Assembly (NCBI GenBank): GCA_963835465.1
Contig: CAWIFR010000002.1
Span: 1 to 64,000 of the forward strand
Length of the DNA stretch: 64,000 nucleotides
Direction of reading: 5' to 3'
Source of the DNA: Bog-756 sp963835465
Lineage (GTDB): Bacteria > Actinomycetota > Acidimicrobiia > Acidimicrobiales > RAAP-2
Part shown: piece after piece, positions 8,396 to 17,252 of the stretch
Layout of the letters: each line of letters opens with the position of its first letter
Position numbering within the stretch: the first letter of the stretch is position 1
Program-made: the position numbers and the translations under genes
The notes under the pieces: model-generated
What the model was told of the DNA's origin: nothing
Databases searched by the model: none
Seen by the model: the letters and a program-made list of their open reading frames with translations, nothing else

Positions 8396-8473
8396 TGGTC
8401 GGGCTGCCCGGATTTGAACCGGGGACCTCTGCGTCCCGAACGCAGCGCGCTAACCAAGCTGCGCCACAGCCCG
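8396..8473 (-). tRNA. tRNA-Pro (anticodon CGG)
   Basis: Read on the minus strand, the cloverleaf is complete. The acceptor stem CGGGCTG pairs with CAGCCCG, and there is a D-arm with GTTAG. The anticodon stem CTGCG/CGCAG encloses the loop TTCGGGA (anticodon CGG), and the T-arm CCCGG-TTCGAAT-CCGGG is canonical. The 3' CCA is encoded (8396-8398). It lies 45 bases downstream of the CBS-domain gene on the same strand. Confidence 0.97.
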
Positions 8474-8517
8474 TCGATCAGGATCAGCCATTTGACCAGT
8501 CCTGGACGTGGGAGATG

Positions 8518-9456
8518 CTACCCGACGGAGGTGGGCTGGGTTCCCACGCCCTGGGCCGGTTCTGCCGGGTCAGGGGCCGCCGCCGGAGGGTCGAGGCGCT
8601 TGGCCACCACCTTGGCGATCCGGCGCTTGTCCATCTCGGTGACCAGGAGCTCCCATCCGTCGACGTCGAGAGACTCTCCTTCGGCCGGGATGTGGCCGAA
8701 GCCGTCGAACAAGAAGCCTCCCAGGGTGACGTACTCACCTTCGGGGAGATTGATGTCCAGGCGGTCTCGCACATCATCGACGCTCATCCGCCCATCGGCC
8801 AACCATCGGCTCCCGTCCACCCGCACGACATCGGGTTCGTCGTCAGGATCGAACTCGTCGGGGAGATCACCCACCAGCGCACCGAGCAGGTCCTTCACGG
8901 TCAGCACCCCCTCAACCCCCCCGTGCTCGTCCACCACCACCGCGAAGGCGCGCCGTTGTCGGCGCATCTCGGCGAGCACCTCAAGCACCAGATGGGATTC
9001 GGGGACGAGGAACGGTTGCCGGAGCCGGCGGGAGATATCGATGGGGTCGGGTGCGAGGGAAGGTGTCACCTCTTCACCGGTGTCCGAGGGCGTTCCCGCC
9101 GTGCCGTCCCTGGCTCCGGTTACCTGCCAGCCGGCGCGGAACAGGTCATTGACGAACAGCACCCCGATCAGGTCGTCGAGATTGTCGCCGTAGACCGGGA
9201 AGCAGCTGTGCCCCGACTCCCGCACTACCTGGGTAACCGCGTCCACGGTCAGCGGAATGGACAGGGCCACCACGTCGACTCTCGGGGTCATCACCTCCCG
9301 GACGACGGTGTCGTGGAGGTCGTGGAGGGCATCGATGATGAACTGTTCCTGGGCGTCCGCGCCGCTGTCCGTCCTGGCCTCCGCGCCGCGGCGTCGGGCT
9401 CGGGCCTCCCGGCCCGATGGCGGCGGATCGTCTTCGTGGCGTCGGAACACGGACAC
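8518..9456 (-). CDS. CBS-domain / CorC-HlyC family protein (hemolysin-like, lacks membrane domain)
   Basis: This 312-residue protein has two CBS domains: the first around V-M-T-P-R-V-D-V-V-A-L (residues 50-105) and the second around F-L-V-P-E-S-H-L-V-L-E-V-L to D-L-L-G-A-L (150-205). A C-terminal CorC_HlyC transporter-associated domain follows, with W-L-A-D-G-R-M-S-V-D-D-V and T-L-G-G-F-L-F. The N-terminal DUF21 membrane domain of TlyC/CorC proteins is absent, so it is cytoplasmic. Between the CBS domains is an unusual 35-residue acidic insert. CBS pairs sense adenine nucleotides; here the partner is unknown. It is the last gene of the operon with a response-regulator protein and two ArsA-like ATPases. 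Confidence 0.8.
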   Translation of the reverse strand: MSVFRRHEDDPPPSGREARARRRGAEARTDSGADAQEQFIIDALHDLHDTVVREVMTPRVDVVALSIPLTVDAVTQVVRESGHSCFPVYGDNLDDLIGVLFVNDLFRAGWQVTGARDGTAGTPSDTGEEVTPSLAPDPIDISRRLRQPFLVPESHLVLEVLAEMRRQRRAFAVVVDEHGGVEGVLTVKDLLGALVGDLPDEFDPDDEPDVVRVDGSRWLADGRMSVDDVRDRLDINLPEGEYVTLGGFLFDGFGHIPAEGESLDVDGWELLVTEMDKRRIAKVVAKRLDPPAAAPDPAEPAQGVGTQPTSVG

Positions 9457-9486
9457 GGTGTGACGCTGTCTGTTGGAGCGGAGCCG

Positions 9487-9927
9487 TCAGGCGCCGGCGG
9501 ATACGGGCGTTGATACCACAGAGAGAGGCTGGTAGGACTCGTCGTAGTACGTGCCCCCGTCGAGCAGTGAGGTCACCGCTCGACGCAAGCGGATTGGGTC
9601 GAGCGGCTTGACTACCCAACCCTCGGCACCGGACCGCCGGGCCAGGAAGACGTCCGGTCGCCGGTCGAGCAACATCAGCACCGGCACGTGGCCGAGCTTC
9701 CCGTACGATGCCTCAAGCCGTAGCTCGAGGCAGACGGCCATGCCGCCCATGTTGCCCATCTGGAGGTCCACCACCACGAGGTCCGGCAGGGACTCGGCTA
9801 CCTCGGCCATCACCGCAGGTCCTGACCGGGCCTCCTTGATGGTGACGTCCGGCCTGCCCGCGATGGCACCCACCTCGGCCCGGACCGACGGAGCGTCGCT
9901 GGCCACGAGAATGGTGCGCACCTGCAC
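9487..9927 (-). CDS. Single-domain response regulator (CheY-like receiver)
   Basis: The 146-residue product is a stand-alone receiver domain. The expected phosphoacceptor Asp is D54 in L-V-V-V-D-L-Q-M, the loop Thr/Ser region is V-P-V-L-M-L-L-D, and the conserved Lys is in W-V-V-K-P-L. The N-terminal acidic pair is weak (V-A-S-D-A), so phosphorylation is likely but not certain. No output domain is present; it must act through a partner. The start is GTG at 9927 or 9921. Its start is only 3 bases from the end of the ArsA-like gene, so they are co-transcribed; no histidine kinase is seen nearby. Confidence 0.75.
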   Translation of the reverse strand: MQVRTILVASDAPSVRAEVGAIAGRPDVTIKEARSGPAVMAEVAESLPDLVVVDLQMGNMGGMAVCLELRLEASYGKLGHVPVLMLLDRRPDVFLARRSGAEGWVVKPLDPIRLRRAVTSLLDGGTYYDESYQPLSVVSTPVSAGA

Positions 9928-9930
9928 AGG

Positions 9931-11112
9931 TTAGCGCTCCCCGGAAGGAGTGCCCACTGGGGCCGACGTGCCTGTCGCCTCGCGGCTCCCCGGGGCGAAC
10001 AGGAGGTCGGCGATGGTCGCAAGCCCGTCGAGGTCGTGCACGTCGGTATTGAGCAGGGGCACCCGGTAGACCGGCGCCGGGGTCACCTGGGCCACCAGGT
10101 CGGCGAAGGCCTGCTCCTCGCGATCGGAGGCGGTGGTGTAGCCGCTGAGATTGTCGATGAGCTCGTCGAGCACCGTGCCGCTCGCCGGCCCGACCTGATG
10201 GCGCACCGACTCCAGCTGGGCGTCGTCGGCGAACCTGGGTTGGACGCGGTTCACCACGAGGGCAGAGACGGACATCCCCGATTCGGCCAGCTTCCCGGCG
10301 AAATGCACGGCCTCGTCCACCGAGTCGGACCGGGGTGACGCGACCAACACGAACGAGGTGCCGTCCTGGACCAGAAGCTCGCGCACCCTCGCTGCCCGAG
10401 TGCGGAAGCCCTCCTCCATGCCTTCGAAGGCCTGGAAGAATGCCACGGCGTCGCGGACGATGTCGGCCCCGGCCACCTTGGCGATCGTGCGGAGGAGCGC
10501 TTGGGCGGCCACGCCCATGAGCTTCAGACCGGCCCGGGTCGGTTTCATGAGCGCCTGGAACAACCGGTTCTCAAGGAAGTGGGTCAAGCGCCGCGGCGCG
10601 TCCAGGAAGTCGAGGGCGTTTCGGGTCGGCGGGGTGTCCACCACCACCAGGTCGAATCCACCCTCCTCCACCAGCTCGTAGAGCTTTTCCATGGCCATGT
10701 ACTCCTGAGTGCCCGAGAGGGTCCCGGTGAGGTTCTTGTAGATCCGGTTGACCTTGATGTCCTCGGCCTGTTCGGTGGAGTCCGAGTAACGCTGGATCAG
10801 GTCGTCGAAGGTCCCTTTTGGATCGAGCATGAGGGCGTGGAGCTCGCCTGGCCAGGGCCCCTCGATCCGGGTGGGCTGGTTGGTGAGGGCGTCGAGACCC
10901 AGCGAGTTGGCCAGGCGCCGTGCCGGGTCGATGGTGACCACGCAGGCCCGGCGGCCAAGGCGGGCGGCCTGCAGGGCAAAGGAGGCCGCCGTGGTGGTCT
11001 TCCCCACCCCTCCCGAGCCGCAGCAGATGACGATCGACTGCTCCCGGACCACCTGGTCGATGGTGGCCGGCGGGCCGGCCGCACCCCGGGTGGACGAAGG
11101 ACCCTCGGTCAC
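9931..11112 (-). CDS. ArsA-like P-loop ATPase (second of a pair)
   Basis: This 393-residue protein belongs to the ArsA/GET3 group of SIMIBI ATPases. The deviant Walker A is C-G-S-G-G-V-G-K-T-T-T (residues 30-41), the A-loop is V-T-I-D-P-A-R-R-L-A, and the Walker B region is L-V-V-V-D-T-P-P-T. The metal-binding cysteines of true arsenite pumps are absent and no arsB is nearby, so arsenic transport is unlikely. The gene overlaps the upstream ArsA-like gene by four bases (ATGA) and lies near whiB, the same arrangement as the Rv3679-Rv3680-whiB4 locus of Mycobacterium tuberculosis. A heterodimeric ATPase acting in envelope or redox handling is a reasonable guess. Confidence 0.85.
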   Translation of the reverse strand: MTEGPSSTRGAAGPPATIDQVVREQSIVICCGSGGVGKTTTAASFALQAARLGRRACVVTIDPARRLANSLGLDALTNQPTRIEGPWPGELHALMLDPKGTFDDLIQRYSDSTEQAEDIKVNRIYKNLTGTLSGTQEYMAMEKLYELVEEGGFDLVVVDTPPTRNALDFLDAPRRLTHFLENRLFQALMKPTRAGLKLMGVAAQALLRTIAKVAGADIVRDAVAFFQAFEGMEEGFRTRAARVRELLVQDGTSFVLVASPRSDSVDEAVHFAGKLAESGMSVSALVVNRVQPRFADDAQLESVRHQVGPASGTVLDELIDNLSGYTTASDREEQAFADLVAQVTPAPVYRVPLLNTDVHDLDGLATIADLLFAPGSREATGTSAPVGTPSGER

Positions 11113-12146
11113 GGTGCAACCGGGGCGGGGACGTGCAGGGCCGCGACCCCTGTGGCCAGGGCCCTGCTGAGCACGTCGAGCTCCGCCGGCCCGATGGCCT
11201 CGGTGAACAGGTAGGGGACCCGAAGCTGGGGGAGGGGGAGCTCATGGGCCAGTCGTTGGAGCTGCTCAGTCTGAAGTTCCTGGCGGGTAGTCCGGAACTG
11301 GCGGGCGTCCTCGAGGGCATCGACGAGGTCGTCCTCCAGTGTCACCCCGGCCCCCCGGACGGCCAGGTCCGCCGGCGTCTCGAGCGCCTCGAGTGGGGGA
11401 TAGCAGCCGTTCACGATCACCGGGCCGAGCGCGATGCCCACTTTGTCCTCGAGCTGGTACGCGGCCTCGATGACCTCGTTGACCGGCATCTCCTCGGGCA
11501 GGGTGACCAGAGCCACTTGGCATCGGGCCGGATCGGAGAGCAGGGCGACCACGTCGGCGGCCTGGGACCGGATGGGACCGCCCCGGGCGGCGTCGAGCAG
11601 GCCGCCTGCCGAAGTGAGGAACGTCATCGTGTGCCCGGTGGCCGGGGCGTCGACCAGCACCAGATCGGCGATGCCGCTGCGTTCGATCTGCTTGACCTTG
11701 CCCAGCACCAGGATGTCACGGATGCCGGGGATGGCCCCGGCCACGATGTCGATGATCCCCGAAGACAGCAGTCGCTTGGAGATCCGGCGCATTCCGTGGT
11801 CGGCCAGGTATTCAAGGAGGGCGTCGTCGGGGGTGATGGTGCGGGCCCGCACGCTGCCCTTGGGAATGGCTCGTTCGTCGTCTTCACCGTCATCCACCTC
11901 GGCTCCGGCGGCCCGCAGGACCGAGCCGGCATAGTCCAGCGGTTCAGAGCTGCCGAAGGCCGTGGCGACCCCAGCGCGGCCTTCGAGCTCGACCACCAGC
12001 ACTGACAGCCCGGCCTGGGCGGCCATGTGGGCCAAGGCTGCCACCATCGTGGTCTTCCCCACGCCGCCCTTGCCGGCCACGATCAGGACCCGGCTCTGGC
12101 TGCAGAAGGCGCTGATCTCCATGACCCACAGGAGCGTAGTGTCCAT
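11109..12146 (-). CDS. ArsA-like P-loop ATPase (first of a pair)
   Basis: This ATPase of about 345 residues carries the canonical deviant Walker A G-K-G-G-V-G-K-T-T-M, preceded by R-V-L-I-V-A. A switch region follows (L-V-L-V-D-A-P-A-T-G-H-T-M). No membrane segments or arsenite-binding cysteines are seen. I prefer the ATG at 12146 or 12122, since the N-terminal stretch up to 12227 lacks family similarity and would overlap the divergent whiB promoter region. It is the first gene of the operon ArsA-ArsA-response regulator-CBS protein and is divergent from whiB, which could regulate it. Confidence 0.83.
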   Translation of the reverse strand: MDTTLLWVMEISAFCSQSRVLIVAGKGGVGKTTMVAALAHMAAQAGLSVLVVELEGRAGVATAFGSSEPLDYAGSVLRAAGAEVDDGEDDERAIPKGSVRARTITPDDALLEYLADHGMRRISKRLLSSGIIDIVAGAIPGIRDILVLGKVKQIERSGIADLVLVDAPATGHTMTFLTSAGGLLDAARGGPIRSQAADVVALLSDPARCQVALVTLPEEMPVNEVIEAAYQLEDKVGIALGPVIVNGCYPPLEALETPADLAVRGAGVTLEDDLVDALEDARQFRTTRQELQTEQLQRLAHELPLPQLRVPYLFTEAIGPAELDVLSRALATGVAALHVPAPVAP

Positions 12147-12328
12147 CCCCTGCCTCGCGGCCTCCAGGTGCCCCGGATCGTCACGAGGGGTGCTGATGGC
12201 TGTTCTCCCGGTGGCGCCGGTGGCCATTTGATGGGAAATCCTGGTCAGACCCCTTGTCTCGGGTCATGGGCGCGAGTACGTTCCGTTCCTGGAGGATGCC
12301 AGGGGGGCATGAAGGGGGAGTTGGGCAC

Positions 12329-12586
12329 GTGGAGCATGCGCTGGACACATGGCAGCTGAGGGCCGCGTGTCGCGGGCCCCAGGCGGAGATCTTCTTTCCG
12401 CCGGCCCATGCGGAACGCAAGGAAGAGAAGTTGCAGCGGGAGGACAGGGCCAAGTCCATCTGCCAGTCGTGCGTGGTGAGGGCCGAATGCCTCGACTACG
12501 CCATCCGGATCCACGAGCCACACGGCATCTGGGGCGGTCTCAACGAGATGGAGCGCAAGCAGATGTCCGACCGGCGGGCCGGCTGA
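12329..12586 (+). CDS. WhiB-family iron-sulfur transcription regulator
   Basis: The 85-residue product has the four cysteines that bind a [4Fe-4S] cluster (C14, C45, C48, C54) and the G-I-W-G-G-L turn at 66-71, followed by a basic C-terminus for DNA contact. These are the two defining marks of the WhiB family, found only in Actinomycetota and their phages. I chose the GTG at 12329 because it is preceded by GAAGGGGGAG; the frame is open to 12254, which would add 25 unlikely residues. By position next to the ArsA pair it resembles whiB4, a redox sensor. Confidence 0.9.
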   Translation: MEHALDTWQLRAACRGPQAEIFFPPAHAERKEEKLQREDRAKSICQSCVVRAECLDYAIRIHEPHGIWGGLNEMERKQMSDRRAG

Positions 12587-12619
12587 GCCTCGCTGCCGTC
12601 GGGAGTCCAGGATTCCCGG

Positions 12620-13546
12620 CTAGCCCATGCCGAGCGTGACGGCGGCGTCGCGGACCCCCTTGCTGGAGCAGACGCTGTCGGGCTGTTGATCAGTGGCGGC
12701 ACAGAGTCCGGCGGTGAGCTGATTGGCCGAGGCCACCACGGCCTGGGTGATCGGGTTGTCGGCCTGGGTCAACCCTCCGGCGATGGCGGCCTGGGACTGC
12801 TTGGCCAGCACGGCCGGGCTGAAGGCTGACGTCGACGCGGTCATCCGGTTGGCGATGTCGAGGAACGGATAGCTCCCGGGGCCGGAGTGGTTCCCGTAGC
12901 GGGCCACCACCGTGGCCTGCAGCGGGCTGAGTGTGGCGATGCGGCTGAACGATCCGCGGTTGTCGACGGCGTCCGAGTACAGCTCGACGCCGCTGAACGC
13001 CAGGTAGCGGCTGGTGAAGGTCGAACCCACGAAGCTGAAGGTCTGGGTCCCGGGGAAGACCGACAGCTGGGCGGACTGCATGTTCTTCAGGCCGGTGAAG
13101 TGACCGAAGCGGGAGAGGGCCACGATCAGCGGCCAGCGTTCGGCGGCGCAGAAGGGACAGTATTCGGCCCCCACGAAGAGCACCTCGGGCTTGCCACCCG
13201 CCTGGAGGACCGGCTGTCCGGACACCACCGACGGAGGAGAGAGGGGGGTGTCGGCGGCGGTTCCCCCTACCGCGTCGAAGACCGAGGTCGGGACCTTGGC
13301 CAGTTGGGCCACCACGTCGGGGGAAGCCACCGTCCGCCGCACGGTCTCCTGGGTCACCGGCGGGTCGGTGAGGGCGTAGGTGACCAGGCCGATCACCGCC
13401 ACCAGAATGACGGCGACCGCCCCCCAGGCGAACTGGGCGGTCCGGTTGCGGGCCGGAGGGTTGGCGAGGATCGGCTCGACAGGGCCCTGCTCGGGGTCCA
13501 CCGGGACCTCGGGAAGCGGCGCGTCGGGCCGGTGGTGGTCGGTCAT
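12620..13546 (-). CDS. DUF929 thioredoxin-fold protein, membrane-anchored
   Basis: The 308-residue protein has one N-terminal membrane segment (about 38-60) and an extracytoplasmic domain of the DUF929 family. Its active site is the C-P-F-C motif in G-A-E-Y-C-P-F-C-A-A-E-R-W, around residue 130. A second Cys pair near the C-terminus (residues about 285-297) may form a structural disulfide. It lies 24 bases behind a VKOR homologue in the same operon, so it is most likely the thiol oxidase partner that passes disulfides from VKOR to secreted proteins. Confidence 0.85.
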   Translation of the reverse strand: MTDHHRPDAPLPEVPVDPEQGPVEPILANPPARNRTAQFAWGAVAVILVAVIGLVTYALTDPPVTQETVRRTVASPDVVAQLAKVPTSVFDAVGGTAADTPLSPPSVVSGQPVLQAGGKPEVLFVGAEYCPFCAAERWPLIVALSRFGHFTGLKNMQSAQLSVFPGTQTFSFVGSTFTSRYLAFSGVELYSDAVDNRGSFSRIATLSPLQATVVARYGNHSGPGSYPFLDIANRMTASTSAFSPAVLAKQSQAAIAGGLTQADNPITQAVVASANQLTAGLCAATDQQPDSVCSSKGVRDAAVTLGMG

Positions 13547-13570
13547 GTCATGCCGGCCTGAGCGTCGCCC

Positions 13571-14050
13571 CTATTCTTCGTCGTCGTACGCATCATCGGG
13601 GTCGGCTCCGTATCCCGGGGCGAGCACCACGGGAGCCGCCGTCACGATGATCACGAAGAGGATGAACGTGATCACGTGCACACCCGAGCACCACAGGCAG
13701 ATGGCCTTGATGATGAACAGCTCGGCACTGATCAGGTAGAGGATCATCCCCACCCCGGTGACGGACAGGATCAGACGTGCCAGGTGGATCCGCCGGTCCG
13801 AGCTACGCCAGGCCGCCGGAAGGCACAGGAGGATCATGGGGATGAAGAAGGCCAGGCCCAGCATGGCCACCGGTATCCCGAATATCTCCGACTGGGGGCT
13901 GGTGGTGACCTTGGTGCAGTTGATGGCGCCGCTGTCCGAGCACACCAGGGCCACCTTGTCGAAGTGGGTGATGGTCAGGTAGATGGCGATGCCCAGCCCG
14001 GCGATGCTCAACACCAAGGTGGCGATCGGCTGCCAGCGCAGCGTGGGCAC
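13571..14050 (-). CDS. Vitamin K epoxide reductase (VKOR) family protein
   Basis: A 159-residue, four-helix membrane protein. The redox centre is C118-L-W-C121 in the fourth helix; the loop cysteines C37 and C45 (C-S-D-S-G-A-I-N-C) accept electrons from the partner, and a Ser lies in the expected position after them. Bacterial VKOR replaces DsbB and reoxidises DsbA-like proteins with quinone. The gene starts with GTG and is sandwiched between two DUF929 thioredoxin-fold genes in one operon, which supports a disulfide-forming system. The acidic C-terminal tail is unusual in length but not in kind. Confidence 0.92.
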   Translation of the reverse strand: MPTLRWQPIATLVLSIAGLGIAIYLTITHFDKVALVCSDSGAINCTKVTTSPQSEIFGIPVAMLGLAFFIPMILLCLPAAWRSSDRRIHLARLILSVTGVGMILYLISAELFIIKAICLWCSGVHVITFILFVIIVTAAPVVLAPGYGADPDDAYDDEE

Positions 14051-14074
14051 CGTCGTCCTCCCCGGCCGGCTCGA

Positions 14075-15180
14075 TCAGCTCAGCTTCATTGCTTTGGCTG
14101 CCGCTTTGACCCCGGCACTGGTGCACACGTTCGCAGGTTGCTGATTGGTGGAAGCGCAGATGGCTGCGCTGAGGTAGTTGGACGTGGCGATGATGGCCTG
14201 TGTCACCGGGTTGCTGGTGTCGGTCAGGGCGCTTGCGATGTTCTCCTGCGTCTGCCCGGTAAGGCCACCGGGCTCATAGGTCGCTCCCGAGAAGAGGACC
14301 TTATTGTCGACGTTGATGTACGGGAACGAGATCCCATTGGTGTTGCTGGGCACAAACTTTGAGCTGGCGTACTTATTCAAGACGGCTTGCTCGGCCTTGG
14401 TGGGCGCCTGCAGTGGCTTGTACCCACTGCATCCGGTCGCCGAGGAATCCACGATATTGGTGCATGCCTCGATGCCGACGAACTGGAGGTAGGGGCTGTT
14501 CAACGTGGCGGTACGAAACGTCAGTGTGCTGTAGTCCCCGTCATTGAGCCCAGATGCCGTTGTATCCAACCCGTGCCAGGTACCGAACCGCGCTAGCGAT
14601 ACGGCCATACTCCAGCGTTCCGCAGCGCAGAACGGACAGTATTCAGCTCCGAAATACATCATCGTGGGGGCCTTGCCGTTCAACGTGAGGGGGCTGGCCC
14701 GAGATGACGATTGGCTGAACGCCCGCAAATGCGCTTGGAATCGTTGCGCCCACAGAATCGAAGACAGATTCCGGAACAGTCGATAGCTGGTGCACCAACA
14801 GCCGCGGAGGCGGGACGAACGGCTTGGTGCGAGCTGGTCGTGGAGTTGCTTTGCGTAGTGCTCACGATGACTACCGCAGCGATGATGATGACTACGAGAG
14901 CAACTGAGCCCCAAGCAATCGTCGTTCCAGAAATTCGGCGTGGAGGGGGAGTGGCGGCCACGCGTCGGCCCGCCGTGGGCTTGGGTTTGTTGCCGCCGGG
15001 TCCGCCGGTCTTGTTCGCCCCAGTGGCCCGGCCCGACTTCCCGGCGGGTGCCTTGCCCGACACCGGCCGGCTTTGGGCTCGACTCTTGTCCTTGGCGCTC
15101 TGGCCCGGCGCGCCGGCCGAGGCGGTGCCGGGCCTGGGCTTGTTCCCCCCGGCGGGGGTCTTCTTCTGGTCCTGTGCCAT
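14075..15180 (-). pseudogene. Second DUF929 thioredoxin-fold protein, two frameshifts
   Basis: The start (ATG 15180) gives a basic, Pro/Gly-rich N-terminus and a membrane segment (V-A-L-V-V-I-I-I-A-A-V-V-I-V). The frame then changes near 14795 (an extra base in TTGGTG, minus strand) to V-H-Q-L-S-T-V-P-E-S-V-F-D-S-V-G. It changes again in the five-base homopolymer at 14689-14693 to L-T-L-N-G-K-A-P-T-M-M-Y-F-G-A-E-Y-C-P-F-C. Each step is a +1 change, and both flanking frames align with the intact copy downstream of VKOR (V-P-T-S-V-F-D-A-V-G). The coding stretch 14.1-14.9 kb is clearly lower in GC (about 55-60% by hand count) than its neighbours. It may be a decayed copy or a sequencing error. 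Confidence 0.75.
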
Positions 15181-15366
15181 CGTTCCGCAGTCCCCGATTC
15201 GTGGGTTGTCGCACGAAGCGTAACCGCCAGGCCCGCTGGTCCGGTGTCGGTCGGCCCTGTTGAGCTGGGAACGAGCGGGCGGCGACGAGGTCCGACGGGC
15301 ATCAGTCCCCGGTGCCACCGGGGCGATCGGGCCACTTTGAGGCTCACCGGCCTACACTGATCGCCC

Positions 15367-16278
15367 ATGCCGCACGATGCACAGGGGCCGAGGGGCCTGG
15401 TGGCGCCGGAACCGTCCGGAAAGAGTGAGGTCGCGGCCCGGGTGCAGTGGCACCGGGCGGAGGTCGACGGCCATCGGGTCGGCTATGCGGTGTGCGGCAC
15501 CGGACCGGCCGCGTTGTTCTTGCACGGTTGGGGTCTGCGGCCCAACGCCTACCGAGCCCCCATCGCAGCCATGGCACGGGCCGGGTGCCGCGTCTACGCC
15601 CCGGCCCTCCCCGGGTTCGGTGGGACCCGCGAGCTGGCCCCCGAGGAGCGGACCTTCGCGGGCTATGCCGCGTGGGTGGGCCGTTTCCTCGATGCCGTGG
15701 AGGAGGAGGATGTGGCGCTGGTGGCCGGCCACTCGTTCGGTGGAGGGGTGGCCACCGCCTTCGCCTACGAGCAGCCCTGGCGGGTATCGGCACTGCTGCT
15801 GGCCAACGCCATCGGCAGCCCCACCTGGGCGCTCTTCCCCAATGAGGTCCGCACCATGGTCCAGCGCCCGTTCTGGGACTGGGGGCGGCACTTCTCCACC
15901 GACCTGCTCCACTCGCCCCGCCTGCTCCGCCTGCTTCCGGTGCTCCTCGAGGACTTCATACCCAACTTGGTCAGCAACCCCCTCGGCATGTTCCGAACCG
16001 GTGAGTTCATCCGGCGCGCCGACCTGGTGCGGGAGGTACGGGCCATCGCCCGCTGGGGCATCCCGGTGACTGTGGCCTGGTCCGACCGGGACGGACTGGT
16101 GCCCCGCTCGGCCTTCGATGATCTCCGCCACGCCGCCGGGGTGGACGGGGTGGTGGTCGACGGGGCCCACGCCTGGCTGATCGCGGATCCAGCCGGCTTC
16201 GGTGAGCTGGCCATCAGCGCGCTGGTGGACTCAGGGGCGCTGACCCCCCGCTCCGTCATGGAGGGTGAGGGCGCCTGA
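15367..16278 (+). CDS. Alpha/beta hydrolase
   Basis: The 303-residue protein has an alpha/beta-hydrolase fold. The oxyanion motif is F-L-H-G-W-G (residues 52-57). The nucleophile elbow is G-H-S-F-G-G-G (Ser near 123), the acid is likely Asp in W-S-D-R-D-G-L-V-P, and the catalytic His lies in D-G-A-H-A-W-L. The substrate is not deducible; the mobile lid at 150-215 is Phe/Pro-rich. It starts with ATG and stands 50 bases before a Nudix gene on the same strand, so the two are probably expressed together. Confidence 0.82.
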   Translation: MPHDAQGPRGLVAPEPSGKSEVAARVQWHRAEVDGHRVGYAVCGTGPAALFLHGWGLRPNAYRAPIAAMARAGCRVYAPALPGFGGTRELAPEERTFAGYAAWVGRFLDAVEEEDVALVAGHSFGGGVATAFAYEQPWRVSALLLANAIGSPTWALFPNEVRTMVQRPFWDWGRHFSTDLLHSPRLLRLLPVLLEDFIPNLVSNPLGMFRTGEFIRRADLVREVRAIARWGIPVTVAWSDRDGLVPRSAFDDLRHAAGVDGVVVDGAHAWLIADPAGFGELAISALVDSGALTPRSVMEGEGA

Positions 16279-16327
16279 CGCCGTGTGGCCACGGGCCACG
16301 AGGGGGGTCCGGCGGTAGCCTGACGGC

Positions 16328-17240
16328 GTGACCGTCCCGATCCAGCCCGCCGCCACCGTGATGCTGATCCGGGACGCCGTCGACGAGGCGGGCGCCCCGA
16401 CGGTGGAGGTGTGCATGCTCCGCCGCAACCTGGCCTCCGAGTTCGTGGCCGGCGCCTACGTGTTCCCCGGCGGGTCGGTCGACCCGGCGGATCACGGCCC
16501 GGCGGTGGAGGAGCTGTGCCGGGGCCGGTCCGATACCGATGCGAGCGCCGTCCTCGGGGTCGAATCGGGGGGGCTGGCCTACTGGGTGGCCGCGCTGCGT
16601 GAATGTTTCGAAGAGGCAGGCGTGATGTTGGCCCGACGCCGGAGTGACCGAGGGGATGGAGATGCGCTCCTCGACACCAGTGATCCTGAGGTGGCCGCTC
16701 GCTTCTCGGCCTATCGGGACGCCGTCAACGACCAGGAGCTCGGACTACTGGACATCTGCCGGCAGGAAGACCTGGTGCTGGTGGTGGACTCGGTCCACTA
16801 CGTCAGCCACTGGATCACCCCCGAGCTGGCGCCGCGTCGGTACGACACCCGCTTCTTCATCACCGCCGCACCCACCGGGCAGGTCGCCAGCCACGATGAG
16901 AACGAGACCATCGCCACTATTTGGATCCGGCCTCAAAGACGCCCTGGCCCGTGAGTCCGCGGGTGACATCGAACTGCTGCCCCCCACCATCGCCAACCTG
17001 CGGAGCATCGAGGGGTTCACCTCGACGGCCGACGTGATGTCCTGGGCCAGCGGGGTGACCCATGTGACCACTGTGCTGCCCATCGTGCTGATCGAGGACG
17101 GCCACATCCTGATCCTGCGACCCGGCGACCCCGGCTACGAGGAAGCCATGGACGACCGACTGGCGTCGGGCACCGATGTTGACCCGGCGCTGGCCGAACT
17201 CGCCCGGCAGGCCTGGGGCCCTCAGGCCGGATCGACCTGA
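16328..17240 (+). CDS. Nudix hydrolase, one frameshift
   Basis: The N-terminal frame covers the Nudix core: F-P-G-G-S-V-D near residue 45 and the box R-E-C-F-E-E-A-G-V near residue 100, which binds the metal for hydrolysing nucleoside-diphosphate-linked substrates. The frame breaks near 16935-16937 in an AAA run. Removing one A gives W-I-R-P-Q-D-A-L-A-R-E-S-A-G-D-I-E-L-L-P-P-T, which continues in the second frame to 17240. The joined protein of about 303 residues is the usual length of the long Nudix proteins of actinobacteria. The break may be a sequence error, since both halves look under selection. Confidence 0.7.
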
Positions 17241-17252
17241 GGGCCCCGGCCG

